Assembly: GCF_900110495.1 (NCBI RefSeq)
Contig: NZ_FODX01000001.1
Coordinates: 1,116,001-1,180,000, forward strand
DNA: 64,000 bases
Direction: 5' to 3'
DNA from: Nitrosovibrio sp. Nv6
GTDB taxonomy: Bacteria > Pseudomonadota > Gammaproteobacteria > Burkholderiales > Nitrosomonadaceae
How positions within the stretch are numbered: position 1 is the stretch's first letter; each line of letters starts with the position of its first letter. The notes below the pieces were generated by a model. It was not told where the DNA came from. It ran no database searches and saw only the letters and a program-made list of their open reading frames with translations. Made by a program: the position numbers and the translations under genes. This document shows positions 36,949-48,773 of the stretch, in pieces.

Positions 36949-37096
36949 AACGACTCCCTTGGCGTTAGCGGTTCTTCAGGAAGTTGCATAGTCGGATGCC
37001 GGATGGGCCCACTCCTGTGGCAAGCGGCCCGTTGGTGTTGCAGCAGTTAACTGCAAAGTCGGGATGAACGACGAAAATTTACGTTTTCACATCTTC

Positions 37097-37124
37097 AGTC
37101 TAGCATCGGTTGGCCGAGCGTCAA
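37097..37124 (-). promoter_or_regulatory. Promoter of lon
   Basis: On the minus strand TTGACG (37119-37124), a 16-base spacer and TAGACT (37097-37102) resemble the promoter at 4786-4814. An untranslated leader of about 140 bases would result. I do not see a clean heat-shock (sigma-32) promoter. Confidence 0.55.
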
Positions 37125-37125
37125 C

Positions 37126-37148
37126 TTGATCGGATTTTCCCTGATCAA
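37126..37148. promoter_or_regulatory. Inverted repeat adjoining the lon -35 box
   Basis: TTGATC and GATCAA separated by 11 bases form a perfect 6-bp inverted repeat immediately upstream of the lon -35 element, a position where an activator or repressor could bind. No protein can be named. Confidence 0.35.
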
Positions 37149-37370
37149 ACAGGTTACCTTCGGCACGTATGACAAGCAACCACTATAATGAATGAGGCAG
37201 AGCATGGAGTACCATATTCGAATTTGATGCATTGCATTTTGCCAACGCAGAAGCGCAGCCACCGCCGCAGCCTCATAACGTCGCCCACATTCAAATTACC
37301 GAGGATGCAAACTTCATGCAGTCGAGCTCGTGGCTATTCTTGGCGGGCACAATCAGTTACAGAGGATTAA
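37149..37370. other. Upstream gap before small membrane protein gene
   Basis: No supported gene. One frame on the plus strand from about 37205 to 37395 reads through QPPPQPHNVAHIQITEDANF without a start codon and looks weakly protein-like; it overlaps the next gene and is not called. Confidence 0.3.
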
Positions 37371-37682
37371 ATGAGCAGATACCTCGTACAACTTGACTTC
37401 ACTTCATTCATAAAATTCAATTCTCTGGCGTTCGCTTGCGCTAATACGCTTTTTTCTCCTTTCAATGCATTTTTCACTTTTCAGAGTAGCGGTATCAACA
37501 CGGCAATTTTCGCGCTCCTTTTAGCGCCGTTCGCCGGTCTGCTTCTGGGAATGATCTTTGGTGCGCTCGCATTCCCGCTGTACAGGTTACTGACCACTCA
37601 TAGCCAATTCCTTGCTTCTCTTTCAGGCACATTTCAGGAAATACCGAATGGCCCAGCGAATGAGCCTGTTACTAACGACTAA
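37371..37682 (+). CDS. Small membrane protein of unknown function
   Basis: 103 residues. An amphipathic N-terminus (VQLDFTSFIKFNSLAFACAN) precedes one long hydrophobic segment, AIFALLLAPFAGLLLGMI (about 50-75), and a polar tail. AGAGG precedes the ATG. The Gly-rich hydrophobic segment with PLYRLL resembles small inner-membrane proteins with tightly packed helices. It lies on the same strand as, and 40 bases before, the cupin gene. Confidence 0.55.
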   Translation: MSRYLVQLDFTSFIKFNSLAFACANTLFSPFNAFFTFQSSGINTAIFALLLAPFAGLLLGMIFGALAFPLYRLLTTHSQFLASLSGTFQEIPNGPANEPVTND

Positions 37683-37722
37683 CCGTACTACACTGCAAAA
37701 TCTGTCCAGTAAGGAGTTCCCA

Positions 37723-38082
37723 TTGAAAGTTAAAGCGACCTTTGAAGAAGTATTTTCCCGCATCCCCGGTCCTGTTACCGTCGAATGGCCGATGGGGGAG
37801 CGTTTTGCGGTGGCTCTTGCTCACGGCACCATGTCGGTCGAATATTACGCCCCCATCGGCCACGATCCGCAAACTCCCCATGAACAGGATGAGGTTTATT
37901 TCATCCATCGGGGAACGGGCGAGCTTGTCATCAGCGGCAATCGACACTCGTTCAAGGCGGGTGACTGCCTTTTTGTTGGAGCTAACGTTGAACACCGGTT
38001 CGAGAATTTTTCCAGCGATTTTGGGACCTGGGTGGTATTCTGGGGACCGAAAGGTGGTGAAAATCGTGTTGAACGCTCGTAA
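37723..38082 (+). CDS. Single-domain cupin protein
   Basis: A 119-residue beta-barrel protein. HEQDEVYFIHRGTGEL carries the first cupin motif (HxQDE...G) and VEHRFENF the second, giving a likely three-His/one-Glu metal site. I take TTG 37723 as the start because AAGGAG lies six bases upstream; a longer frame begins inside the preceding gene and has no such site. Enzyme activity or regulatory role cannot be told from the sequence. Followed 40 bases later by the GH13 gene. Confidence 0.78.
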   Translation: MKVKATFEEVFSRIPGPVTVEWPMGERFAVALAHGTMSVEYYAPIGHDPQTPHEQDEVYFIHRGTGELVISGNRHSFKAGDCLFVGANVEHRFENFSSDFGTWVVFWGPKGGENRVERS

Positions 38083-38122
38083 TTGACTGCTGATCCAATG
38101 AATTGCGACAGGCGAGGAAGTC

Positions 38123-39961
38123 ATGAAGAATCTTCCACTTGATCAACTTGGTCCCCACGAGTCCGCGCCCGGCATGGTGGATTTCGGAATATTGCTGCCG
38201 TGGGTTTCGGCTACGCTGGGCAATCGACTGTTTGTAAAGATCATTCACGAGCGCGATCAGTTCATCCAGGCAATTCAGCCGCTATCTTTCGAGTTGCAGC
38301 ACGGTATCAATGCCGATTATGGCGATATATGGTCGGTAAAGGTGGATTTCAACACCGTTCACGATTCTCAATCGGGTTCGCATTTTGGTTCACCCAGCCG
38401 GCACGTCTACCGCTTCGAACTGCATAATCCGAACGTTGGCATACTGGATTGGATTGTCGATCCTTTTGCGCGCGAATACGCTGCCGGTAAGCTGTCCGCG
38501 TTCACACTCGGCTATATTCCTTATGTCTGGAGCACTGAAGAGGAAAGCTGGAAAACACCCGCGCTGCACGACCTGATTCTGTATGAATTGAACCTCGCCG
38601 AATTTGGCGGCAGTTTGGAAGAGGCCATCGACCGACTGGCCTATCTCGCCGACCTTGGTGTGAACGCGTTATCGGTAATGCCCGTCAGCAATGTTTCGTT
38701 GGAGGTCGATTGGGGCTATCTGCCGCTGGGTTACTTTGGAGTCGATGAACGTTTCGGGCGAAGGGACGATTTTCAGCGCTTCGTCGACGAGGCGCATCGG
38801 CGTGGGCTGGCGGTAGTTGTTGATGTGGTTTACGGACATACCGGAGAAGACTTTCCTTACGCCGACCTCTACCGGCGCCTCCAATACCATGAAAATCCTT
38901 TCATGGGCTCGTTTACCAAGGACTATTTTGGTGTCAGCACTGATTTTAACCGTGACCTGACCCGCGATTTTTTCTATAGTGTCAACCGGCACTGGCTGGA
39001 TACCTATCACGTCGACGGCTTCCGCTACGACTGCGTGCCGAACTATTGGGATGGCGCACTGGGCATAGGTTACGCCAACCTGGTTTTCCATACTTACGAA
39101 TACGTAAGAGATTCGCTTGACGGTCTTACCCGGTTCGACGCACCGGAAGGCCCGCGGCTGATCCAGATCGCCGAGCAGTTGGAAGCGCCGGAACAGATTC
39201 TTGAGCAGAGCTATAGCAATACGACATGGCAAAATGCGACTTTTAGCGCGGCAACAGCCTGTGCTCGCGGCGCGGCGGGTGCGATAGAGAATCTCGGCCA
39301 TCGGCTTGGCGCGCTGGGCTATATCGAACAGGCAACGCAGAATGGAGAAACCTTGGTCAAGGCTCCCCTGCAATATATCGAGAACCATGACCACAGCCGT
39401 TTTCTATGTGAATTTGGTCTCCATCATCGCGACTGGAATCCGTTATTTGCGGAAGGAAACCGGGCGAACTGGTATCGGCTCCAGCCTTACCTGATTGCGT
39501 TGCTAGCCGCAAAAGGCATCCCTATGTTGTGGCAGGGCCAGGAATTCGGGGAGAATTATTTCGTCCCGGATAGCGGCCTTGGTCGGGTATTGTTATTGCG
39601 GCCCTTGCGCTGGGATTACTTCTACGATGAGGCCGGTAAAAACCTGGTCAAACTGACCCGCAGTTTGGTAAGCCTGCGCAAGAATTGCACCGAACTGCGC
39701 CGGGGCGATCATTATTTCCATAATGATTACGACCGCTATCTATCGCGTGGGATTTTGCTTTTCCAGCGTGAAGATGCCGCTGCGGTGAGCCTGATCGCTG
39801 TGAATTTCACTGGTATCGAGCAGAGGGTGCCGTTCGTATTCACGCGCGCAGGCAACTACATCGAGCAACTTCACGGACAGGATAATTTTGCGGTCGAGGA
39901 AAGGCAGGAGCGTTGGTTGACTGTGCCGTCCAATTACGGCCGTGTTTGGCGAAGCGCGTAA
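38123..39961 (+). CDS. GH13-family glycosidase, trehalohydrolase-like
   Basis: A 612-residue alpha-amylase family enzyme. Domains: N-terminal beta domain (1-150), the (beta/alpha)8 barrel with VVDVVYGHTG, nucleophile D in DGFRYDCV, acid E in QIAEQLE and third carboxylate in IENHDHSR, then a C-terminal beta domain. GYFGVDERFGRRDDFQRFVDEAH is typical of the malto-oligosyltrehalose trehalohydrolase / branching-enzyme branch. Exact substrate is uncertain because no partner trehalose synthase is nearby. No signal peptide, so it acts on cytoplasmic glucan. Confidence 0.85.
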   Translation: MKNLPLDQLGPHESAPGMVDFGILLPWVSATLGNRLFVKIIHERDQFIQAIQPLSFELQHGINADYGDIWSVKVDFNTVHDSQSGSHFGSPSRHVYRFELHNPNVGILDWIVDPFAREYAAGKLSAFTLGYIPYVWSTEEESWKTPALHDLILYELNLAEFGGSLEEAIDRLAYLADLGVNALSVMPVSNVSLEVDWGYLPLGYFGVDERFGRRDDFQRFVDEAHRRGLAVVVDVVYGHTGEDFPYADLYRRLQYHENPFMGSFTKDYFGVSTDFNRDLTRDFFYSVNRHWLDTYHVDGFRYDCVPNYWDGALGIGYANLVFHTYEYVRDSLDGLTRFDAPEGPRLIQIAEQLEAPEQILEQSYSNTTWQNATFSAATACARGAAGAIENLGHRLGALGYIEQATQNGETLVKAPLQYIENHDHSRFLCEFGLHHRDWNPLFAEGNRANWYRLQPYLIALLAAKGIPMLWQGQEFGENYFVPDSGLGRVLLLRPLRWDYFYDEAGKNLVKLTRSLVSLRKNCTELRRGDHYFHNDYDRYLSRGILLFQREDAAAVSLIAVNFTGIEQRVPFVFTRAGNYIEQLHGQDNFAVEERQERWLTVPSNYGRVWRSA

Positions 39962-40061
39962 ATCTATCCGGTTAGCTGAAGCTCGCTGCCTCCACTTGGG
40001 GAGACACATTGAAACACAAAAATTGGCATTACTCTTGCTGGGGGGATACAATCTGAACGCC

Positions 40062-40439
40062 ATGAACAAGCGTTGCCATACCTATTCCGTCATGCTTGTA
40101 CTGTTCGTCTGTATGATGACGAATGCTTTTGGCTGGGCGTTTAATGGCGAAGTATTTGCTCACGAGCTCGATCATGAACATCATGTTCTCTCTCTCGATC
40201 CGGCGGCTCACCTTGAGGCTCATCAGCATGCGGTATTAAACGACGACGGTCATCTGGACGCTGCGACCCATATGTGCCTGCACGCAGCCGGACAATACCA
40301 GCCCTTTTTCTTCACGCCCCCCCTGATCGTACCTGCTTCCATCGGTATGGAAGTTCTGGCGGTATTTGTTTCTGTCGTCATTCCCGAGTCCATTCCGGAT
40401 TCACCTCTGCATCCTCCCCGAAGCATTTTCTCAAGCTAG
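40062..40439 (+). CDS. His-rich exported protein preceding the metal efflux operon
   Basis: A 125-residue protein with a signal peptide (MNKRCHTYSVMLVLFVCMMTN) and a His/Asp/Glu-rich mature half (HELDHEHHV, HLEAHQHAV, HLDAATHMCLHA), followed by a hydrophobic segment. Such small periplasmic proteins precede czc/cus RND operons and may bind divalent metal. GGGGG lies about ten bases before ATG 40062. Role in metal sensing or delivery is inferred from position and composition. Confidence 0.75.
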   Translation: MNKRCHTYSVMLVLFVCMMTNAFGWAFNGEVFAHELDHEHHVLSLDPAAHLEAHQHAVLNDDGHLDAATHMCLHAAGQYQPFFFTPPLIVPASIGMEVLAVFVSVVIPESIPDSPLHPPRSIFSS

Positions 40440-40635
40440 ATTGTCGGTCACCTTTGACGTTGTTACCGGTGCAGTTCAGACGTGTGTGTCTATGAAGCCG
40501 GATCAAGCACGTTCCCGTCCATTTTGACAGACGGCAGGACGTTCTCATTATGACGCCATTGGCATAATCTGCGTGTAACTGAGCGTAATTAAGTGCGCAA
40601 CTGAGTGTCTCACACAACACTTGCGGAGGATTTGA

Positions 40636-42066
40636 ATGAACTTTGATCGGTTGTTCATGGCGCCAGGATATCTGGCGCCATGCGGATGGCTTGTTCTTGC
40701 GCTGAGTTGGCCCTCTTCAGCAATCGCCGAAAACAGCTTTGCGGGTGCCATCCCGGACAGAGAAGACAGAGACATGAGCTTCTCTATGGGGTCTCCGCTT
40801 GAAGCAAGGGGCGACCTGACCATGAAAAACGCGGTACGCCTCGCGCTACAGCACAATCCTGAACTGGCGGCTTTCGACAAGGAAATACGCGCTCTGGAAG
40901 GCGCAACGTTGCAAGCCGGTCTGCTGCGCAATCCGGACTTGTCGGTAAATGTCGACAATGTCGGAAATATGGGGATCAGTCAGAGGGGTGGCGCACCGAT
41001 AGGCACGAGCATCAAGGAAAACGTCGAGCAGCAGGATTTGATTTTCCGCATCAGCCAACTCATCGAACTTGGCGGAAAACGCTCAGCCCGGGTTAATGCG
41101 GCATCGCTTGGCCAGGAATTGGCGGGCAAGGATTTTGAAACTAAACGGCTGGAACTCATCGCCCGTGTAGCAAACACATTCATGGAAGTGCTGGCCGGTC
41201 AGGAGCAGTTACGGTTAGCCGAAGAGAGTCTGCAACTGGCGCAGAGCGTGGTGGATACCGTAAAGAAACGTGTTCAGGCGGGAAAAGTACCTCCCATCGA
41301 GGAGACCAAAGCGGGAGTTGCTTTTTCCACCACACAGATTGCTCAGGGACAGGCACAGCGGGAACTGACGGCTGCCCGCAAGCGGCTGGCGCTGCTCTGG
41401 GGCGACACTTCGCCTCATTTCGTAAAGGTCCTTGGAAATCTGGAGTCTCTCACCGCTTTGCCAAACTTCGAGGCACTCACGGAAGGTGTTCTGGCAAGCC
41501 CGATGGCGGACCGTGCCAGGAAAGGGATAGAACATCGCAAGGCGCTGCTGGAAGTGGAGCAGACACGCCGCGTGCCAAACATCACCATCGGGGGCGGCAT
41601 GATCAAACACTGGGAATCGGGCGGAACAACGGGCATTGTCGGACTCTCCATGCCACTGCAGTTTTTCGACCGGAATCAGGGAAATGTGCGGGAAGCCCAT
41701 CAGCGCGTGAATAAGGCACTTGATGAACAGGCTGCCACCGACTTGCGCCTCAAAACCGAGCTAGTGCAGGCTTACGAGACGTTATCGGCGGTGCAGAACG
41801 AGATCACGATATTGCGCAGCGAGATATTGCCCGCTGCAAAAAGCGCTTTCGAAGTTACCAATAAGGGCTACGAACTCGGCAAATTCGGCTTTCTCGAGGT
41901 GCTCGATGCGCAGCGCACTCTATTCCAGAACCGGGTCATGTATGTGCGCGCGCTCGCGAACCACCACCGCCTGGTCAATGAGATCGAGCGCCTTACCGCG
42001 GCGCCGATTGACGACATTGCCAGTGCGTCGGACGATGGCCCCCCCGATCTGCAATATAAGGAGTAG
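40636..42066 (+). CDS. czcC: Heavy-metal RND efflux outer membrane protein, CzcC-like
   Basis: TolC-family outer membrane channel, 476 residues. Signal peptide with cleavage about residue 31 (SSAIA), then two long helical repeats; internal similarity is seen between the halves (LGQELAGKDFETKRLELIARV and similar). The outer-membrane segment GGGMIKHWESGGTTGIVGLSMPL is characteristic of the CzcC branch. GGAGG precedes the start. First gene of czcCBA, 3 bases before czcB. Confidence 0.9.
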   Translation: MNFDRLFMAPGYLAPCGWLVLALSWPSSAIAENSFAGAIPDREDRDMSFSMGSPLEARGDLTMKNAVRLALQHNPELAAFDKEIRALEGATLQAGLLRNPDLSVNVDNVGNMGISQRGGAPIGTSIKENVEQQDLIFRISQLIELGGKRSARVNAASLGQELAGKDFETKRLELIARVANTFMEVLAGQEQLRLAEESLQLAQSVVDTVKKRVQAGKVPPIEETKAGVAFSTTQIAQGQAQRELTAARKRLALLWGDTSPHFVKVLGNLESLTALPNFEALTEGVLASPMADRARKGIEHRKALLEVEQTRRVPNITIGGGMIKHWESGGTTGIVGLSMPLQFFDRNQGNVREAHQRVNKALDEQAATDLRLKTELVQAYETLSAVQNEITILRSEILPAAKSAFEVTNKGYELGKFGFLEVLDAQRTLFQNRVMYVRALANHHRLVNEIERLTAAPIDDIASASDDGPPDLQYKE

Positions 42067-42069
42067 ACG

Positions 42070-43620
42070 GTGGAGAACAAAAAACGACTCGTTCCAATCA
42101 TTGCCGTGATCGCCTCAGGAATTGCACTGGGCGGTTTGATTCTCACATTGGATAAATCGGCACAACCTACCTCAACAGAATCCGCCGCCGATGCCGAAGC
42201 TGATGCAACTGGCGTCCAGGAGCCTGTGGGTACGCGCGGATCGCCGGGTGGCGAAACCGGGTCTCAATATCGCGAGGGACCCAAAGGCGGCAAGCTGTTC
42301 TCAACCGATGGCTTTGGACTGGAAGTAACCATTTTCGAAAAGGGTGTTCCGCCACGATTCAGGCTTTATCTTTATGAAAATGGCAAACCGCTTCCACCTT
42401 CCGCCGCCAAGGTCACCCTTACGCTGTCACGGCTTGGCGCACCTGCCCAGGTTTACAAGTTCAAGCCTCAGGCCGATTACCTGGTGGCTGATCAGATAGT
42501 GGAGGAACCTCATTCGTTCGATGTTTCAATTGCCGCCGAGCGGAAGGACAAAACATTTCACTGGAAATATAGCCAGGTCGAAGCCAGGGTGAAAATGCCC
42601 GACGAAATGCTGAAAAGCATCGGCGTCGAAATACTTACCGCCGGACCCGCAATCATCAAGCCCACGCTCAAGCTGCCCGGCGAGATCATCTTCAACGAAC
42701 ACACCATCGTGCAGGTAGTGCCCCGTTTGCCGGGAATCGTCACGTCGGTGGAACGTCATCATGGCCAGCAGGTAAAGAGGGGAGAGGTTCTTGCGGTAAT
42801 CGAGAGCCAGATGCTGGCTGAACTGCGCAGCCAATATCGGGTAGCCCGGAAGCGATTGGCACTGGCACGAAGTACCTATGAGCGAGAAAAGCGGCTCTGG
42901 GAAGAAAAGATTTCCGCAAAACAGGATTATCTCGTCGCACAGACGTTGTGGAGCGAAGCCGAGATCGCGCTGGATCTGGCTTCGGTAAAGCTGCGTGCGC
43001 TGGGGGTACAGCCCGAACCGGGCTCCCACGGAAACAACCTGGCGCGCTATGAAATCCGAGCGCCAATTTCGGGGCTCATCATCGAGAAATCCATAGCGCT
43101 GGGTCAAACGCTCAAGGAAGACGAGCGTATTTTCACTATTGCCGACGTATCGACAGTGTGGACGGCAATAACGGTTTACCCGAAAGATCTGGGCACGGTC
43201 AAGGTCGGTCAGAAGGCAATCGTCAAGGCGGCTGCATCCGATATCGAGGGAAAAGGAGCTGTCACCTACATAACCGCCCTCGTTGGGGGACAAACCCGCA
43301 GCGCCACCGCGCGAATCGAACTTGAGAACAAGGACGGGAGATGGCGTCCCGGCATGTTCGTAACCGCGGAACTGGTGACCGAAGAAATCCAGGTTCCCGT
43401 CGCGGTATCGACGACCGCTATTCAAACAGTCAATGACTGGACAGCGGTGTTCGGCCGCTACGGGCAATACTTCGAAGCGCGTCCGTTGGAACTGGGCCGC
43501 AGCGACGACAAAATGGTAGAGGTGCTGGAGGGACTTCGGTCAGGAGAACAATACGCGGGGGGCAACAGTTTTGCCATCAAGGCGGAGCTGGGCAAATCAG
43601 GCGCAACTCATGACCACTGA
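42070..43620 (+). CDS. czcB: Heavy-metal RND efflux membrane fusion protein, CzcB-like
   Basis: Periplasmic adaptor joining the inner-membrane pump to CzcC. The 516-residue protein has an N-terminal membrane anchor (about 8-28), then a domain (about 60-175, with EGPKGGKLF and YLYENGKPLPP) found in the CzcB-type adaptors, and the lipoyl/alpha-hairpin core (LPGIVTSVERHHGQQVKRGE). Ends THDH, His/Asp-rich. Starts at GTG 42070 after AAGGAG. Translationally linked to czcC. Confidence 0.9.
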   Translation: MENKKRLVPIIAVIASGIALGGLILTLDKSAQPTSTESAADAEADATGVQEPVGTRGSPGGETGSQYREGPKGGKLFSTDGFGLEVTIFEKGVPPRFRLYLYENGKPLPPSAAKVTLTLSRLGAPAQVYKFKPQADYLVADQIVEEPHSFDVSIAAERKDKTFHWKYSQVEARVKMPDEMLKSIGVEILTAGPAIIKPTLKLPGEIIFNEHTIVQVVPRLPGIVTSVERHHGQQVKRGEVLAVIESQMLAELRSQYRVARKRLALARSTYEREKRLWEEKISAKQDYLVAQTLWSEAEIALDLASVKLRALGVQPEPGSHGNNLARYEIRAPISGLIIEKSIALGQTLKEDERIFTIADVSTVWTAITVYPKDLGTVKVGQKAIVKAAASDIEGKGAVTYITALVGGQTRSATARIELENKDGRWRPGMFVTAELVTEEIQVPVAVSTTAIQTVNDWTAVFGRYGQYFEARPLELGRSDDKMVEVLEGLRSGEQYAGGNSFAIKAELGKSGATHDH

Positions 43621-43672
43621 TCAATCACTACCCGAGAATCTCACCTTTCCATGCGCGAAAAGACCCGCATGA

Positions 43673-46873
<3,201 letters not shown>

Positions 46874-46875
46874 TT

Positions 46876-47841
46876 TTATCCGTATGGGGTTCGGAGTTCA
46901 CTCACTGTCCGGCCGATCTTGCGGCGAAGAAGCGCGCGCAGCGTGGTGCCATCCGCATAACCGACCTGAGCGGCAATAACATCCATGCCGTCGCTACTGG
47001 TCCTCAAGAGATGAACCGCCCGCTCAACACGAAGATCCTGAAAATATGAAAGTGGAGACTTGCCCAGTACCGCTCTAAGACGCCGGGAAAGCGTTCGCTC
47101 GCTCGTCCCCACGGCGCTGGCTGCTTCGCTGAGCGAAAAGCCTTCACCCAGTCTGCGTCGTGCCCAGCGCTCGAATCGCTCGACCAGCGGGTCCGTATGT
47201 GCAAGGTGATCAGGAATCGCAAAAACCGCCTGCGACGACCGCGGTTCGATCAACAGAAATCGAGCGGTCAATTCCGCGAGCGTCGGACTGCTGCGCCTTA
47301 TCAGCCATAGCGCAAGATCAATATGTGCCAGCGCTGCCCCGGCGGTGACAAAACCGGATGAGCTTACCACCATGCGAGACTCTTCCAGTCTCACATGGGG
47401 ATAACGCTCCCGGAACATAGGCGCAAGCCACCACGAGGTAGTGGCGCTTTGCCCATCAAGCAGCAAGGCGTCGGCGACAACAAACGTCCCGGTGCATGCG
47501 GCCCCTACCAGAACACCGTTGTCAGACCAGTTCCGCAAAACCGCGCCGGCGTCCGCCACGTCGGGCCGCTCAAGCGCCTTCCGCAGCGTTTCCGGCATTT
47601 TTGCCCCAAGTGCCGGGACCAATACCACATCTGGAGGTTCACATCTTGTCGCTGCCATCACGGGCACGGAAAATCCCTGGCTGGTGCGTACGCGGCGGCG
47701 AACACTAATCACAGTCACGTCGAAACGCGTCGAAGCCGCGCCGGCAGAATTTGTAAGGTCGTTCGCGACCGCCAAGGTATCGAGAAGAGTGGATAGCCCA
47801 GTGTCAAAAACCTCGTTAAGGGCAAGAATGTGAATACGCAT
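46876..47841 (-). CDS. GlxA-family AraC-type transcriptional regulator
   Basis: 321 residues in two parts: an N-terminal DJ-1/PfpI-like domain (about 1-180, VGAACTGTFVVADALLLDG with the nucleophile-elbow Cys) and a C-terminal double helix-turn-helix (about 220-315, SEAASAVGTSERTLSRRLR and VAGYADGTTLRALLRR-like). ATG 47841 starts at MRIHILALNE; a longer frame exists. TATAAT sits about 10 bases before the ATG, so the message may be near leaderless. It lies divergent to the small monooxygenase gene and is its likely regulator, and is convergent with czcA by 2 bases. Confidence 0.88.
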   Translation of the reverse strand: MRIHILALNEVFDTGLSTLLDTLAVANDLTNSAGAASTRFDVTVISVRRRVRTSQGFSVPVMAATRCEPPDVVLVPALGAKMPETLRKALERPDVADAGAVLRNWSDNGVLVGAACTGTFVVADALLLDGQSATTSWWLAPMFRERYPHVRLEESRMVVSSSGFVTAGAALAHIDLALWLIRRSSPTLAELTARFLLIEPRSSQAVFAIPDHLAHTDPLVERFERWARRRLGEGFSLSEAASAVGTSERTLSRRLRAVLGKSPLSYFQDLRVERAVHLLRTSSDGMDVIAAQVGYADGTTLRALLRRKIGRTVSELRTPYG

Positions 47842-47944
47842 GGCGAGAATTATATCAAATTTGTCGATCTTGCCACTTGGCAAGTGTTGATATGCCAGCT
47901 AAAGTCTTCCCTCCCGTTGTTCAACTTCAGAAAGGAAAATCAAA

Positions 47945-48247
47945 ATGGTAAAAGTTGCTCTATTTGTACGATTACAGGCCAAGCCAGGAAGAGAAGCCGA
48001 TGTAGCCAATTTCCTTGAACAGGGGCTTGCACTGGCAAATCAGGAAACCACTACTCCGGTCTGGTTTGCGCTGCGCCTGGGGCCGTCGACTTTCGGCATT
48101 TTTGACGCCTTCGCCGATGAGACAGGGCGATCAGCGCATCTCTCCGGTCCGATTGCCGAGGCATTGATGGCAAACGCAGCCGATCTATTGTCCGAGCCCC
48201 CACAAATTGAGCACGCAGACGTTCTTGGCGTCAAACTCCCAGGCTGA
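47945..48247 (+). CDS. Antibiotic biosynthesis monooxygenase-family protein (YgiN-like)
   Basis: A 100-residue ferredoxin-like alpha/beta barrel protein: VKVALFVRLQAKPGREADVANFL at the start, then ALRLGPSTFGIFDAFADETG and AEALMANAADLL. These small dimers oxidise quinols or act on reactive carbonyl/quinone compounds without a cofactor. AAGGAAAAT precedes the ATG. It shares a 100-base divergent promoter region with the GlxA-type regulator, a common arrangement for inducible detoxification. Confidence 0.85.
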   Translation: MVKVALFVRLQAKPGREADVANFLEQGLALANQETTTPVWFALRLGPSTFGIFDAFADETGRSAHLSGPIAEALMANAADLLSEPPQIEHADVLGVKLPG

Positions 48248-48773
48248 GATCACCGGTGGGAAAGTGAATTCGCCGGTTACCAACGATAAATTCGGAGCGA
48301 ACACCCTTTGCTCCTCGCTTACCCGACTATTTCGCGTCTGCGAAAGACATGAATGCAGCTATCTGAGTATGGGGAAGGAATGCAGTAAGTCCAATAGGGC
48401 TTGGCTTGGGAATACGACTATGACATTTTTGCTATGTCAACGACATGGGAAGAAGGTGCCAGAGAATGGACCAATCACATGCTTAACCATGTACCTCCGT
48501 TTTGATACTACTCATTTAAGGTGAATTCTTACGTGTCGATAATGTCAATATCACGCGACCGCCTGAAGTGCGGCTGAGGTGCAGCTTTGGGCATCACAAA
48601 TTCCTCAGCAGATTGGCTGCGTGTCAATTTTTCTGCCGAAACCATCTCGCTATTATTGGGATTGTGATTGGGGTTGGAACTAGAATCACCACGAAGTCGG
48701 TTGAAATCGTCGTATAACCTGGAGTATAAGATTCCTTTTTCATTGTATTGCCCAACGTTACAAAGGCACGAAG
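48248..48773. other. Intergenic region with a possible gene scrap
   Basis: About 525 bases. The only suggestive frame is 48398-48505, listed separately. The right half is A/T-rich and holds no further frame or terminator I can support. The 48540-48770 part lies downstream of the carotenoid oxygenase gene. Confidence 0.3.
48398..48505 (+). pseudogene. Short protein-like frame, no start
   Basis: A 35-codon stretch directly after a TAG reads GLAWEYDYDIFAMSTTWEEG then AREWTNHMLNHVPPF and stop. Balanced acidic/aromatic composition suggests the end of a former gene. Family not identified; upstream sequence is out of frame. Confidence 0.2.

Noticed and set aside
37205..37395. Plus-strand frame with QPPPQPHNVAHIQITEDANF
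   Set aside because: Protein-like but without a start codon and overlapping the called small membrane gene.
48207..48524. 105-codon plus-strand frame
   Set aside because: Starts inside the small monooxygenase gene and has no ribosome binding site.
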